From SG8-41 sp035456985 (GTDB taxonomy: Bacteria > Pseudomonadota > Gammaproteobacteria > Burkholderiales > SG8-41): DNA of 7,972 nucleotides. Below the pieces are notes generated by a model. The model made no database searches. It worked only from the letters and a program-made list of their open reading frames with translations, and was not told the DNA's origin. Shown in pieces: positions 1 through 5,727 of the stretch; position 1 is the stretch's first letter; every line of letters begins with the position of its first letter. The translations under genes and the position numbers were made by a program. The DNA lies in NCBI GenBank assembly GCA_035456985.1, contig DATICE010000016.1, positions 1 to 7,972 of the forward strand, written 5' to 3'.

Positions 1-314
1 CCATCGGGCGCCAGGTGCTGCCGGACGAGCAGCGTCGCCCATTCCGTGTCGTACGACTTGACGCTGACGATCGCGACATCGATCGGCTTCTGTCTGACGA
101 AACCCTGCACCTCGGTCAGATGCAGAGCGTTGACCGGCACCGTGTGCCGCTCCGCTGCCGTCAGCCCGGAGAGCTGAAGGCCATCGCGGCGCATGGCCTC
201 GACGTGTTCCGGCCAAGGGTCGATCAGGGTCACGTCGTGCCCCGCGCGCGTGAGATGCCCTCCGACGTAGCCGCCGACAGCGCCGGCCCCCATTACGACG
301 ATACGCTTGCCCAT
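1..314 (-). CDS. Ketopantoate reductase (ApbA/PanE) family protein, N-terminal part
   Basis: The first 104 codons are visible and the gene runs off the left edge, so the protein is partial. Translation from the ATG at 314 gives a Rossmann nucleotide-binding start with the glycine motif GAGAVGGY at residues 9-16, and a V-S-V-K-S-Y segment at 83-88 whose Lys86 matches the conserved catalytic-region lysine (Lys72 of E. coli PanE, from memory). Family members reduce 2-dehydropantoate to pantoate in the cytoplasm with NADPH, but many paralogues act on other 2-oxo acids. The second beta strand ends in Asp32 (L-I-D-P-W), where NADPH-dependent PanE has a basic residue (Arg31), so NADH use or another substrate is plausible. 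The start is supported by an AAGGGAG ribosome site nine bases upstream. The gene follows tctA by 34 bases on the same strand, so co-transcription is likely. The context favours a catabolic paralogue over the pantothenate enzyme, but this is inference. Confidence 0.88.
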   Translation of the reverse strand, partial: MGKRIVVMGAGAVGGYVGGHLTRAGHDVTLIDPWPEHVEAMRRDGLQLSGLTAAERHTVPVNALHLTEVQGFVRQKPIDVAIVSVKSYDTEWATLLVRQHLAPD

Positions 315-323
315 GGCCACCCG

Positions 324-330
324 CTCCCTT
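324..330 (-). promoter_or_regulatory. Ribosome binding site of the ketopantoate reductase-family gene
   Basis: On the minus strand the sequence reads AAGGGAG, nine bases before the ATG at 314. It lies in the 34-base gap after the tctA stop and fixes the start of the truncated gene. Confidence 0.6.
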
Positions 331-348
331 GCGCGCCCCGTAGCGACG

Positions 349-1857
349 TTACCTTGCCTTGGCCCTTGTGCCCAGCGCCTCGATCCGCTTCAGGATGACA
401 GGCAGGAAGATGGAGATGATCGACAGCGCGACCAGCGTCACGCAAATCGCGCTTCCGACAAAGACCTTCGGATTGCCGCCCGAGATCGTCATCGCCTGCC
501 GGAACGACTGCTCCATGATGCCGCCGAGCACCAGCGAAAGAATCATCGGCGCAAGCGGGATGTCGACCTTGCGGAACACGTATCCGGCCACACCGAAGAG
601 AAGACCGAAATAGAGCTCCACCGGATTGCCGTTGATGGCGTAGATGCCGATGGTCGAGATCGCGAGGATCAGCGGCATCAGGATTCCGCCCGGGATGTAG
701 AGCAGGCGCACGAACAGGCCGATCAGGGGAATATTAAGGATCAGCAGCATGATGTTGCCGATGTACATGCTGTCGACGAGGCCCCACACGAGGTCGGGAC
801 GGTTCTGGAAGAGCAGCGGCCCGGGCTGAATCCCGTACATGATGAAAGCCCCGAGCATGACCGCCGTGGCGCCGCCACCCGGGATGCCGAGCGTCAGCAG
901 CGGCACCAGCGCGCCGGCGGTGTCGGCGTTGTTCGCCGCCTCGGGACCGGCGACCCCTTCGACCGCGCCCTGGCCGAACTGCTCAGGGTGCCTGGAAACG
1001 CGCTTTTCCCACACATATGACATGATCGACGCAATGGTCCCCCCGGCGCCCGGCAGCACGCCGATCACGAAGCCAACGACGCTGCCGCGAAGAATCGGCA
1101 TCACGGAGCGATTCCATTCTTCGCGCGTCAACCAGATGCGGCCCTTGAGCTTGATGATTTCGGGCCGTATGCCCTTGGTCATGTCCTCCATCGTCGCGAA
1201 CACTTCCCCGATCGCGAACAATCCCACCACCGCAATGACGAAGCCGACACCGTCCTGCAGCTCCGGCACGCCCATCGTGTAGCGCGGCTGTCCGCTCTGC
1301 AGATCGATCCCGATGGTGGCGATCATGAGCCCCAGGATGGTCGAGATCATCGCCTTCGCGGGCGACTTTCCGGCGAGAGAGGACACCGCCGTCATCGCGA
1401 AGAACATCAGCGTGAAGTACTCCGCCGGGCCGAACTTGAGCGCCATGGTCGTCAGCGGCACGGCGAAAAGCGTCAGTCCGACGACGCCGATCGTGCCGGC
1501 GATGAACGAGCCGATTGCCGAGATCGCGAGCGCCGCACCGGCGCGTCCATTCTTCGCCATCTGGTAACCGTCAATTGCGGTCATCACCGACGAGGCCTCG
1601 CCCGGCGTGTTGATCAGGATCGCCGTGGTGGATCCCCCGTAGCGCGCGCCGTAGAAGATGCCCGCCATCATGATTAGGGCGGAGGTCGGATTCATCCCGT
1701 AGGTCACGGGGATGAGCAGCGCGATGGTCGCGGAGGGCCCGATGCCGGGCAGCACGCCGATGATCGTCCCGAGGAAACAGCCGAGGAACGTGTACCAAAG
1801 ATTGATCGGCTGCAACGCGACGTTGAAGCCGTTCAGGATGTGGGTGAGGGTATCCAC
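349..1857 (-). CDS. tctA: Tripartite tricarboxylate transporter large permease, TctA family
   Basis: This 502-residue protein has the full length usual for TctA, the large multi-span inner-membrane subunit of TTT-family secondary transporters, which take up carboxylates bound by a periplasmic TctC protein. The two halves carry the repeated glycine-proline loop of the family: GVLPGIGP at residues 34-41 and GVLPGAGG at 266-273. The signature stretch G-P-E-A-A-N-N-A-D-T-A at 304-314, followed by LGIPGGGATAVMLGA at 323-337, is also typical. Most of the chain is hydrophobic, with many predicted membrane segments. The start is GTG at 1857, chosen because the N-terminus M-D-T-L-T-H then aligns with the normal TctA beginning. 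It lies seven bases after the tctB stop and has no strong ribosome site of its own, suggesting translational coupling to tctB. The substrate cannot be inferred from sequence. Family assignment is firm. Confidence 0.96.
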   Translation of the reverse strand: MDTLTHILNGFNVALQPINLWYTFLGCFLGTIIGVLPGIGPSATIALLIPVTYGMNPTSALIMMAGIFYGARYGGSTTAILINTPGEASSVMTAIDGYQMAKNGRAGAALAISAIGSFIAGTIGVVGLTLFAVPLTTMALKFGPAEYFTLMFFAMTAVSSLAGKSPAKAMISTILGLMIATIGIDLQSGQPRYTMGVPELQDGVGFVIAVVGLFAIGEVFATMEDMTKGIRPEIIKLKGRIWLTREEWNRSVMPILRGSVVGFVIGVLPGAGGTIASIMSYVWEKRVSRHPEQFGQGAVEGVAGPEAANNADTAGALVPLLTLGIPGGGATAVMLGAFIMYGIQPGPLLFQNRPDLVWGLVDSMYIGNIMLLILNIPLIGLFVRLLYIPGGILMPLILAISTIGIYAINGNPVELYFGLLFGVAGYVFRKVDIPLAPMILSLVLGGIMEQSFRQAMTISGGNPKVFVGSAICVTLVALSIISIFLPVILKRIEALGTRAKAR

Positions 1858-1864
1858 GTGTACC

Positions 1865-2326
1865 CTAGAAAGGAAGCAGGCCCCGCGGCAGCCTCACGTC
1901 GAGCGCGACGAACAGCCAGTACGTCAACGCCGCAAAGGCAACCGCCGACAGCGCGTTGGCAAGCCACTTGCCGCGATTAAACCAGGCCATCAGCGGGAAC
2001 AGGAAAGCGGAGGTCGCGAGTACGTAGCCCAGGACTTCCAGCGTGGCGTAGTAGACCCCGGCCCAAAACACCACGACGGCGAGCACCTTCACGACCCGCG
2101 GGTCGAAAAGCGCCGCGCCGGCGCCCGCCGCGGCGTCCCTTCCGCGTTCCCGCCACATCTCGAGCGCAAGCATGCCTGCGGCGATCAACAACGCAATCCC
2201 GATCAGGCGCGGAAACGCCTTGGGGCCGAGGGGATCCCCGATCTCGAGGGACGGAATCAGGGTGGTGGCGTAGAGATAAACCACCGCGACCAGGATGGTG
2301 CAGGCGAGGATGATCCGATCGGCCAT
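1865..2326 (-). CDS. tctB: Tripartite tricarboxylate transporter small permease, TctB family
   Basis: This 153-residue hydrophobic protein has about four membrane segments (roughly residues 5-22, 38-55, 78-120 as two spans, and 128-145). It carries the TctB-typical early motif I-G-D-P-L-G-P-K-A-F-P-R at about residues 29-40, the loop after the first span. TctB is the small, poorly conserved inner-membrane subunit that pairs with TctA. The assignment rests on this motif, the length, the span count and the adjacent tctA. It is the first gene of the minus-strand operon. No tctC gene lies upstream: the next gene is divergent. A purine-rich ribosome site lies nine bases before the ATG. Confidence 0.92.
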   Translation of the reverse strand: MADRIILACTILVAVVYLYATTLIPSLEIGDPLGPKAFPRLIGIALLIAAGMLALEMWRERGRDAAAGAGAALFDPRVVKVLAVVVFWAGVYYATLEVLGYVLATSAFLFPLMAWFNRGKWLANALSAVAFAALTYWLFVALDVRLPRGLLPF

Positions 2327-2335
2327 TGTCTAGCG

Positions 2336-2343
2336 CTCCCCCT
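2336..2343 (-). promoter_or_regulatory. Ribosome binding site of tctB
   Basis: The minus strand reads AGGGGGAG, ending nine bases before the tctB ATG at 2326. It supports that start and shows that the tct mRNA has a normal leader, unlike the divergent gene. Confidence 0.55.
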
Positions 2344-2460
2344 GAGACGGCGCGAGCGTCCAATTCTGGAATCGGCGAGCGCCGCGCTGCCCCCGCACCG
2401 AATGCCGCGAGTTTCCCGTAAGACCTGGGGGCGGCTGGATGGTAGCACACACCCAACCCT

Positions 2461-2466
2461 TATAAT
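2461..2466 (+). promoter_or_regulatory. Probable -10 box of the FAD-linked dehydrogenase gene
   Basis: The hexamer TATAAT exactly matches the sigma-70 -10 consensus and ends six bases before the ATG at 2473. The -35 region is poor: TGGATG at 2436-2441 with a 19-base spacer matches only three positions. If this box is used, transcription begins at or within a base or two of the start codon. No Shine-Dalgarno-like sequence lies upstream of the ATG, which fits a leaderless message. Confidence 0.5.
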
Positions 2467-2472
2467 TCGCTC

Positions 2473-3912
2473 ATGACTCGATCCGCCCGGTCCGCCGCTA
2501 CTGTCTCCCTCCTCGAGCGGATTGGTGGAGTCGTCGGCCGGCAAGGCCTGGTGACCGATCCGAAGGACCTCGAACAGTATCTCGGAGACTGGCGCGGCTT
2601 CTACCGGGGCGCGGCGCCGGCGGTCGTGCGGCCGGCCACAACCGGGGAGCTTGCGGCCGTGGTCAAGGCCTGCGCCGACACCGGCACCGCCATCGTGCCG
2701 CAGGGCGGCAATACCGGCATGTCGGGGGCGGCCACGCCGCCCGCGGCCGGCGGCGCGATCGTGGTCCAGCTCGGCCGAATGAACCGCATCCTCGGCGTCG
2801 ACGCGCTCAACAACACCATCTCCGTGGAGGCAGGCTGCATCCTGGCGAATATCCAGCAGGCCGCGCGCGACGCGGGCCGGCTGTTTCCCCTCAGCCTCGG
2901 CGCGGAGGGCAGCTGCCAAATCGGGGGCAATCTCGCGACCAATGCGGGGGGCATCAACGTGCTGCGCTACGGTAATGCGCGCGATCTTACGCTCGGCCTT
3001 GAGGTCGTACTGCCCGACGGCCGGGTGTGGGACGGGCTGCGCGGCCTGCGCAAGGACAACACCGGCTACGATCTGAAGCAGGTCTTCATCGGCTCCGAGG
3101 GCACGCTCGGGATCATCACCGCCGCGGTGCTCAAGCTCTTTCCGGTCCCGCGCACGACGGTCACCGCCCTGATCGCGGTGGCGGCGCCCGCCGCGGCGGT
3201 GGAGCTGCTCGCGCTGCTGCGCGACGAATGCGGCGACCGCATCAGCGCATTCGAGATCATCTCGCGCCGCTGCGTCGAGCTCGTGCTCGCGCACATTCCC
3301 GGCACGCGCGAGCCGCTCGGCCGCGCGCACTCCTGGTATGTTCTTGCCGAGCTTGCCGAAGCAAGCGCGGACGGGCCGTTGCGCGCCGAGCTCGAGCGCG
3401 CGCTGGAGCGGGCCGTCGAGCGCAAGCTCGCGCTCGACGCCGCGATCGCGGAAAGCGGCGCGCAGCGCGCGGCGCTTTGGCGCATTCGCGAGACCATCCC
3501 CGAGGCTTCGCAGAAGGAGGGCCTGCCCTACCGGCACGACATCTCGATCCCGGTCTCCCGCATCCCGGAGTTCATCGCGGAGGCCGGTGCCGCGCTCGAG
3601 CGGGACTTTCCCGGTGCGCAGGTGCTCTGCTTCGGCCACATCGGCGACGGCAACCTGCACTACAACTGCTTTGTCCCGGGACGCAATCGAGGCGATGCCG
3701 CCGCCCTCGCGGCGACCGACGTCAACCGGGCCGTGCTCGACGTCGTGCAGCGCTTCGCCGGCAGCTTCAGCGCAGAACACGGCGTCGGGCAGGCCAAGCG
3801 CGGAGAGCTGGCGCGCTACAAGGCGGCGCTGGAAATCGAGATGATGCGCGCGCTGAAGCGCGCGTTCGACCCGCAAAACATCATGAATCCTGGCAAAGTC
3901 CTTCCCGATTGA
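2473..3912 (+). CDS. FAD-linked D-2-hydroxyacid dehydrogenase (GlcD / D-2-hydroxyglutarate dehydrogenase-like)
   Basis: This 479-residue flavoprotein belongs to the VAO/PCMH superfamily with an N-terminal FAD-binding domain (about residues 45-225) and a C-terminal FAD-oxidase domain (about 230-477). FAD-contact motifs are PQGGNTG at 76-82 and G-A-E-G-S-C-Q-I-G-G-N at 143-153, followed by A-T-N-A-G-G. The C-terminal metal-site motifs H-I-G-D-G-N-L-H (His389 and His396) and A-E-H-G-V-G (Glu435, His436) match the zinc ligands known in D-2-hydroxyglutarate dehydrogenase. Enzymes of this type oxidise a D-2-hydroxyacid to the 2-oxo acid and pass electrons to a flavoprotein or quinone. The substrate-site positions equivalent, from memory, to human Arg386/Thr390/Lys401 appear to be Arg339/Pro343/Arg354, so the exact substrate is open (2-hydroxyglutarate, lactate, glycolate or another). 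There is no iron-sulphur domain. The gene is divergent from the tct operon, suggesting a carboxylate metabolism link. No ribosome site is seen before the ATG. Confidence 0.92.
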   Translation: MTRSARSAATVSLLERIGGVVGRQGLVTDPKDLEQYLGDWRGFYRGAAPAVVRPATTGELAAVVKACADTGTAIVPQGGNTGMSGAATPPAAGGAIVVQLGRMNRILGVDALNNTISVEAGCILANIQQAARDAGRLFPLSLGAEGSCQIGGNLATNAGGINVLRYGNARDLTLGLEVVLPDGRVWDGLRGLRKDNTGYDLKQVFIGSEGTLGIITAAVLKLFPVPRTTVTALIAVAAPAAAVELLALLRDECGDRISAFEIISRRCVELVLAHIPGTREPLGRAHSWYVLAELAEASADGPLRAELERALERAVERKLALDAAIAESGAQRAALWRIRETIPEASQKEGLPYRHDISIPVSRIPEFIAEAGAALERDFPGAQVLCFGHIGDGNLHYNCFVPGRNRGDAAALAATDVNRAVLDVVQRFAGSFSAEHGVGQAKRGELARYKAALEIEMMRALKRAFDPQNIMNPGKVLPD

Positions 3913-3995
3913 TTCCTCGTGCGCCGTGCGCCGCGCGGCCGCCGTAACCCGTTGACTGTGCACTGCTTCCGGTTCGCCGTGCGCCTCTTAGCGGG

Positions 3996-4001
3996 TATAA
4001 T
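3996..4001 (+). promoter_or_regulatory. Probable -10 box of the yciB transcription unit
   Basis: A consensus TATAAT ends eight bases before the yciB ATG at 4010, inside the 97-bp gap after the dehydrogenase gene. The best -35 at 17-base spacing is TTCGCC (3973-3978), with three consensus matches. A better-looking TTGACT at 3952-3957 is 38 bases away and cannot pair with it. No Shine-Dalgarno sequence precedes the ATG, so the transcript probably starts within a base or two of the start codon. The gap otherwise holds GC-rich sequence and no recognisable terminator for the upstream gene. Confidence 0.5.
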
Positions 4002-4009
4002 ATGCGCCG

Positions 4010-4549
4010 ATGAAATTTCTGTTCGACATCTTCCCGGTCGTCCTATTCTTCATCGCCTTCAAGGTGTACGACATCTACGTGGCGACGGCGGTGGCAATCG
4101 CGGCGACCTTCGTGCAGATCGGCTGGACCTGGGTTCGCCACCGAAGGGTAGACAACCTGCTGTGGGTAAGTCTCGCCGTGATCGTGGTGTTCGGCGGCGC
4201 GACGCTCCTGCTGCAGGACGAAACCTTCATCAAGTGGAAGCCGACCGTGCTCTATTGGCTGTTCGCGTCCGTGCTGGCGGTGGCGGGACTTGGGTTCCGG
4301 AAGAACCTGATCCGCGCCATGATGGAGGCGCAGGTAACGCTGCCCGAAGCGGTATGGGGAAGGCTCCTTGCGAGCTGGATCGCCTTCTTCGCGCTGATGG
4401 GGGCGCTGAACCTCGCGGTCGCCTACAACTTCTCGACCGACGCCTGGGTGAATTTCAAGCTGTTCGGTGGCATCGGCCTGATGCTGGCGTTCATCGTGCT
4501 GCAGGCCCTCATGCTGTCCCGCTACATCGAGGACAGGAAGGCCGATTGA
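4010..4549 (+). CDS. yciB: Septation protein A, inner membrane protein YciB (IspZ family)
   Basis: The 179-residue protein matches the YciB/IspZ family in length and pattern. It begins M-K-F-L-F-D-I-F-P-V, followed by a first span with F-K-V-Y-D-I-Y-V-A-T-A at about residues 17-27, a Q-I-G-W-T motif near 36-40, F-I-K-W-K-P-T-V near 73-80, and W-V-N-F-K-L-F-G-G near 146-155. About five membrane segments are predicted. YciB is a polytopic inner-membrane protein linked to cell envelope synthesis and normal septation; in E. coli it interacts with elongation and division machinery. Its molecular function is not settled. The gene heads a unit with the bolA-family gene (one base after its stop) and the parvulin gene. 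The ATG gives the standard family N-terminus. An out-of-frame ATG at 4002 opens only a three-codon ORF whose TGA overlaps this start. Confidence 0.95.
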   Translation: MKFLFDIFPVVLFFIAFKVYDIYVATAVAIAATFVQIGWTWVRHRRVDNLLWVSLAVIVVFGGATLLLQDETFIKWKPTVLYWLFASVLAVAGLGFRKNLIRAMMEAQVTLPEAVWGRLLASWIAFFALMGALNLAVAYNFSTDAWVNFKLFGGIGLMLAFIVLQALMLSRYIEDRKAD

Positions 4550-4550
4550 G

Positions 4551-4814
4551 GTGACCGTCGCCGATCGCATCGAAGCGAGCCTCGCGGCGCTGGCGCCCGA
4601 GTCGCTGGAAGTCGTCGACGAGTCCGCCGCGCACGCCGGCCACGCGGGCGCGCGCTCCGGCGGCGGGCACTACCGGCTCGTCATCGTCGCGCGGGCCTTC
4701 GAGGGCAAACCGGCGCAACTGCGTCATCGCATGGTATACGAGGCGCTCGGGTCGATGATGAAGAGCGAAATCCACGCGCTCGCCATCAAGGCCTACGCGC
4801 CCGGCGAGATCTGA
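4551..4814 (+). CDS. BolA family protein
   Basis: This is an 87-residue protein starting at GTG, one base after the yciB stop, so translation is probably coupled. A GGAAGG stretch about ten bases upstream, inside the end of yciB, can serve as ribosome site. The BolA-type alpha-beta fold is shown by H-Y-R-L-V-I-V at 40-46, F-E-G-K at 50-53, L-R-H-R-M-V-Y at 57-63, and the C-terminal S-E-I-H-A-L-A-I-K-A at 72-81. His59 in the R-H-R motif is the invariant histidine that, in the family, helps bind a [2Fe-2S] cluster with a monothiol glutaredoxin. The His28/His31/His40 loop belongs to the variable region. BolA proteins act in iron-sulphur trafficking and stress or cell-shape control in the cytoplasm. 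Which BolA subtype this is cannot be decided here, so no symbol is given. Confidence 0.92.
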   Translation: MTVADRIEASLAALAPESLEVVDESAAHAGHAGARSGGGHYRLVIVARAFEGKPAQLRHRMVYEALGSMMKSEIHALAIKAYAPGEI

Positions 4815-4827
4815 TCCTGTCAACCGC

Positions 4828-4833
4828 AAAGGA
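4828..4833 (+). promoter_or_regulatory. Ribosome binding site of the parvulin gene
   Basis: AAAGGA lies six bases before the ATG at 4840 and is the clearest Shine-Dalgarno site among the plus-strand genes. It suggests that the isomerase is initiated independently of the upstream bolA-family gene, whose stop lies 25 bases before this ATG. Confidence 0.65.
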
Positions 4834-4839
4834 ATTCCG

Positions 4840-5622
4840 ATGAAGCTCACTCAATGTGCAATTTTCGCGGCCGGCCTGGCACTCTTCCCCGCCGCGCATG
4901 CCCAGGACGGCGCCCTGGCCAAGGTCAATGGCGTAACGATCCCGCAGTCGCGCGCAGATCACCTGATGAAGGAGATGTCCGCCCAGGGCCGGCCGGACAC
5001 GCCCGAGATGCGCGACGCCATCCGCCAGGAACTGATCAACCGCGAAATCGTCGCGCAGGAGGCCATCAAGAAGGGCCTCAATAAGAGGCCGGAGGTCGTC
5101 ACGCAGATCGATCTTCAACGGCAGGCGGTGTTGATCAACGCCTACCTGCAGGATTACATCAAGGCGAACCCCGTCACCGAGGACGCGATAAGAAAGGAAT
5201 ACGAGCGCGTGAAGGCATCAGCCGGCGCCAGGGAGTACAAGGTCCGCCACATCCTGGTCGAGACCGAGGACGAAGGGAAGCAGGTGATCGCGCAGATCAA
5301 GAAGGGCGGCAACTTCGAGAAGCTCGCCGGCGAGAAGTCCAAGGACCAGGGCTCCAAGGGCCGCGGCGGCGACCTCGACTGGGCGACCCCGGCGCGCTAC
5401 GTTCCGGAGTTCGGGCAGGCCATCACCAAGCTGAAGAAAGGCCAGATGACCGATGCGCCGGTGAAAAGCCAATTCGGCTGGCATGTGATCCGGGTCGACG
5501 ACGAGCGCCCCTCCAAGTTTCCATCGTTCGAGGAAGTCAAGCCCCAGATCGAGCAACAGCTGCGCCAGCAAACCATCAACAAGGTTTTCACCGACCTGCG
5601 CGCCAAGGCCAAAATCGAGTAG
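4840..5622 (+). CDS. Secreted parvulin-type peptidyl-prolyl cis-trans isomerase (PpiC/SurA-like)
   Basis: The 260-residue precursor has a Sec signal peptide (charged start, hydrophobic core 7-19, cleavage expected after A-H-A at 21), giving a periplasmic protein of about 239 residues. Residues 25-125 are an alpha-helical SurA-N-like chaperone region. A single PpiC rotamase domain spans about 131-222, with Y-K-V-R-H-I-L-V (His137), Asp169, R-G-G-D-L-D-W at 175-181, F-G-Q-A-I at 191-195 and Q-F-G-W-H-V-I at 211-217 (Phe212 and His215 in the active site). A short charged helix closes the chain. Such proteins catalyse prolyl isomerisation and assist folding of envelope proteins; single-domain members resemble PrsA or PpiC more than the two-domain SurA. 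Cys6 lies too early and in the wrong context to be a lipobox, so a lipoprotein is unlikely. It is the last gene of the yciB unit and converges on purL. Confidence 0.94.
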   Translation: MKLTQCAIFAAGLALFPAAHAQDGALAKVNGVTIPQSRADHLMKEMSAQGRPDTPEMRDAIRQELINREIVAQEAIKKGLNKRPEVVTQIDLQRQAVLINAYLQDYIKANPVTEDAIRKEYERVKASAGAREYKVRHILVETEDEGKQVIAQIKKGGNFEKLAGEKSKDQGSKGRGGDLDWATPARYVPEFGQAITKLKKGQMTDAPVKSQFGWHVIRVDDERPSKFPSFEEVKPQIEQQLRQQTINKVFTDLRAKAKIE

Positions 5623-5650
5623 CGCGCCGGAGGGCGGAGCAGGTGCCCGG

Positions 5651-5670
5651 CTCCGGGTGCGACCCCGGAG
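5651..5670. terminator. Perfect hairpin in the convergent gap between the parvulin gene and purL
   Basis: The 105-bp gap 5623-5727 contains CTCCGGG, a six-base loop TGCGAC, and CCCGGAG: a perfect 7-bp GC-rich stem 28 bases after the parvulin stop and 57 bases after the purL stop. Its position suits a shared bidirectional terminator. Neither strand has a T-run after the stem, so it is not a canonical intrinsic terminator. It could instead protect 3' ends or be chance in GC-rich DNA. Nothing else gene-like is visible in the gap. Confidence 0.3.
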
Positions 5671-5727
5671 GCGCGCAGGCGACCGAAGCGATTCGATAAC
5701 CCTTGCGACTACAGTTCCGAGGCCGCA

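Larger units (their letters stand above)
2327..2472. other. Divergent intergenic region between tctB and the FAD-linked dehydrogenase gene
   Basis: This 146-bp spacer must hold the start signals of both transcription units. On the plus strand a perfect TATAAT sits at 2461-2466. On the minus strand I found no convincing -35/-10 pair for tctB. An imperfect palindrome, CCAATTCTGGAATCGG, occupies 2360-2375 (arms ATTC/GAAT, outer CC/GG). It is flanked by the direct repeat GCGAGCG at 2352-2358 and 2375-2381. This could be a regulator site for the tct operon, but the evidence is only the local symmetry. No small ORF with a ribosome site is apparent. Confidence 0.5.

Noticed and set aside
307..1020. 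A 237-codon plus-strand open frame over tctA
   Set aside because: The translation is rich in Asp, Arg, Gln and His with no family resemblance, and lies opposite conserved TctA sequence.
3952..3957. TTGACT as a -35 box for yciB
   Set aside because: It lies 38 bases from the TATAAT at 3996, far outside the usual 16-19 base spacing, and no other -10 sits at the right distance.
2257..3963. A 568-codon open frame on the minus strand across the dehydrogenase gene
   Set aside because: It is antisense to a gene with clear family motifs over its whole length. Its translation is Arg/Ala/Asp-rich with no recognisable domain, as expected from GC-rich codon bias in the opposite strand.
3922..3985. Direct repeat CGCCGTGCGCC at 3922-3932 and 3975-3985 before yciB
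   Set aside because: Eleven GC-rich bases repeated once in a GC-rich gap is weak evidence. The second copy merely overlaps the expected -35 and spacer region of yciB.
4854..4858. Lipoprotein signal at Cys6 of the parvulin
   Set aside because: The cysteine precedes the hydrophobic core instead of following it, so it cannot be a lipobox. A-H-A before Gln22 is a standard signal peptidase I site.
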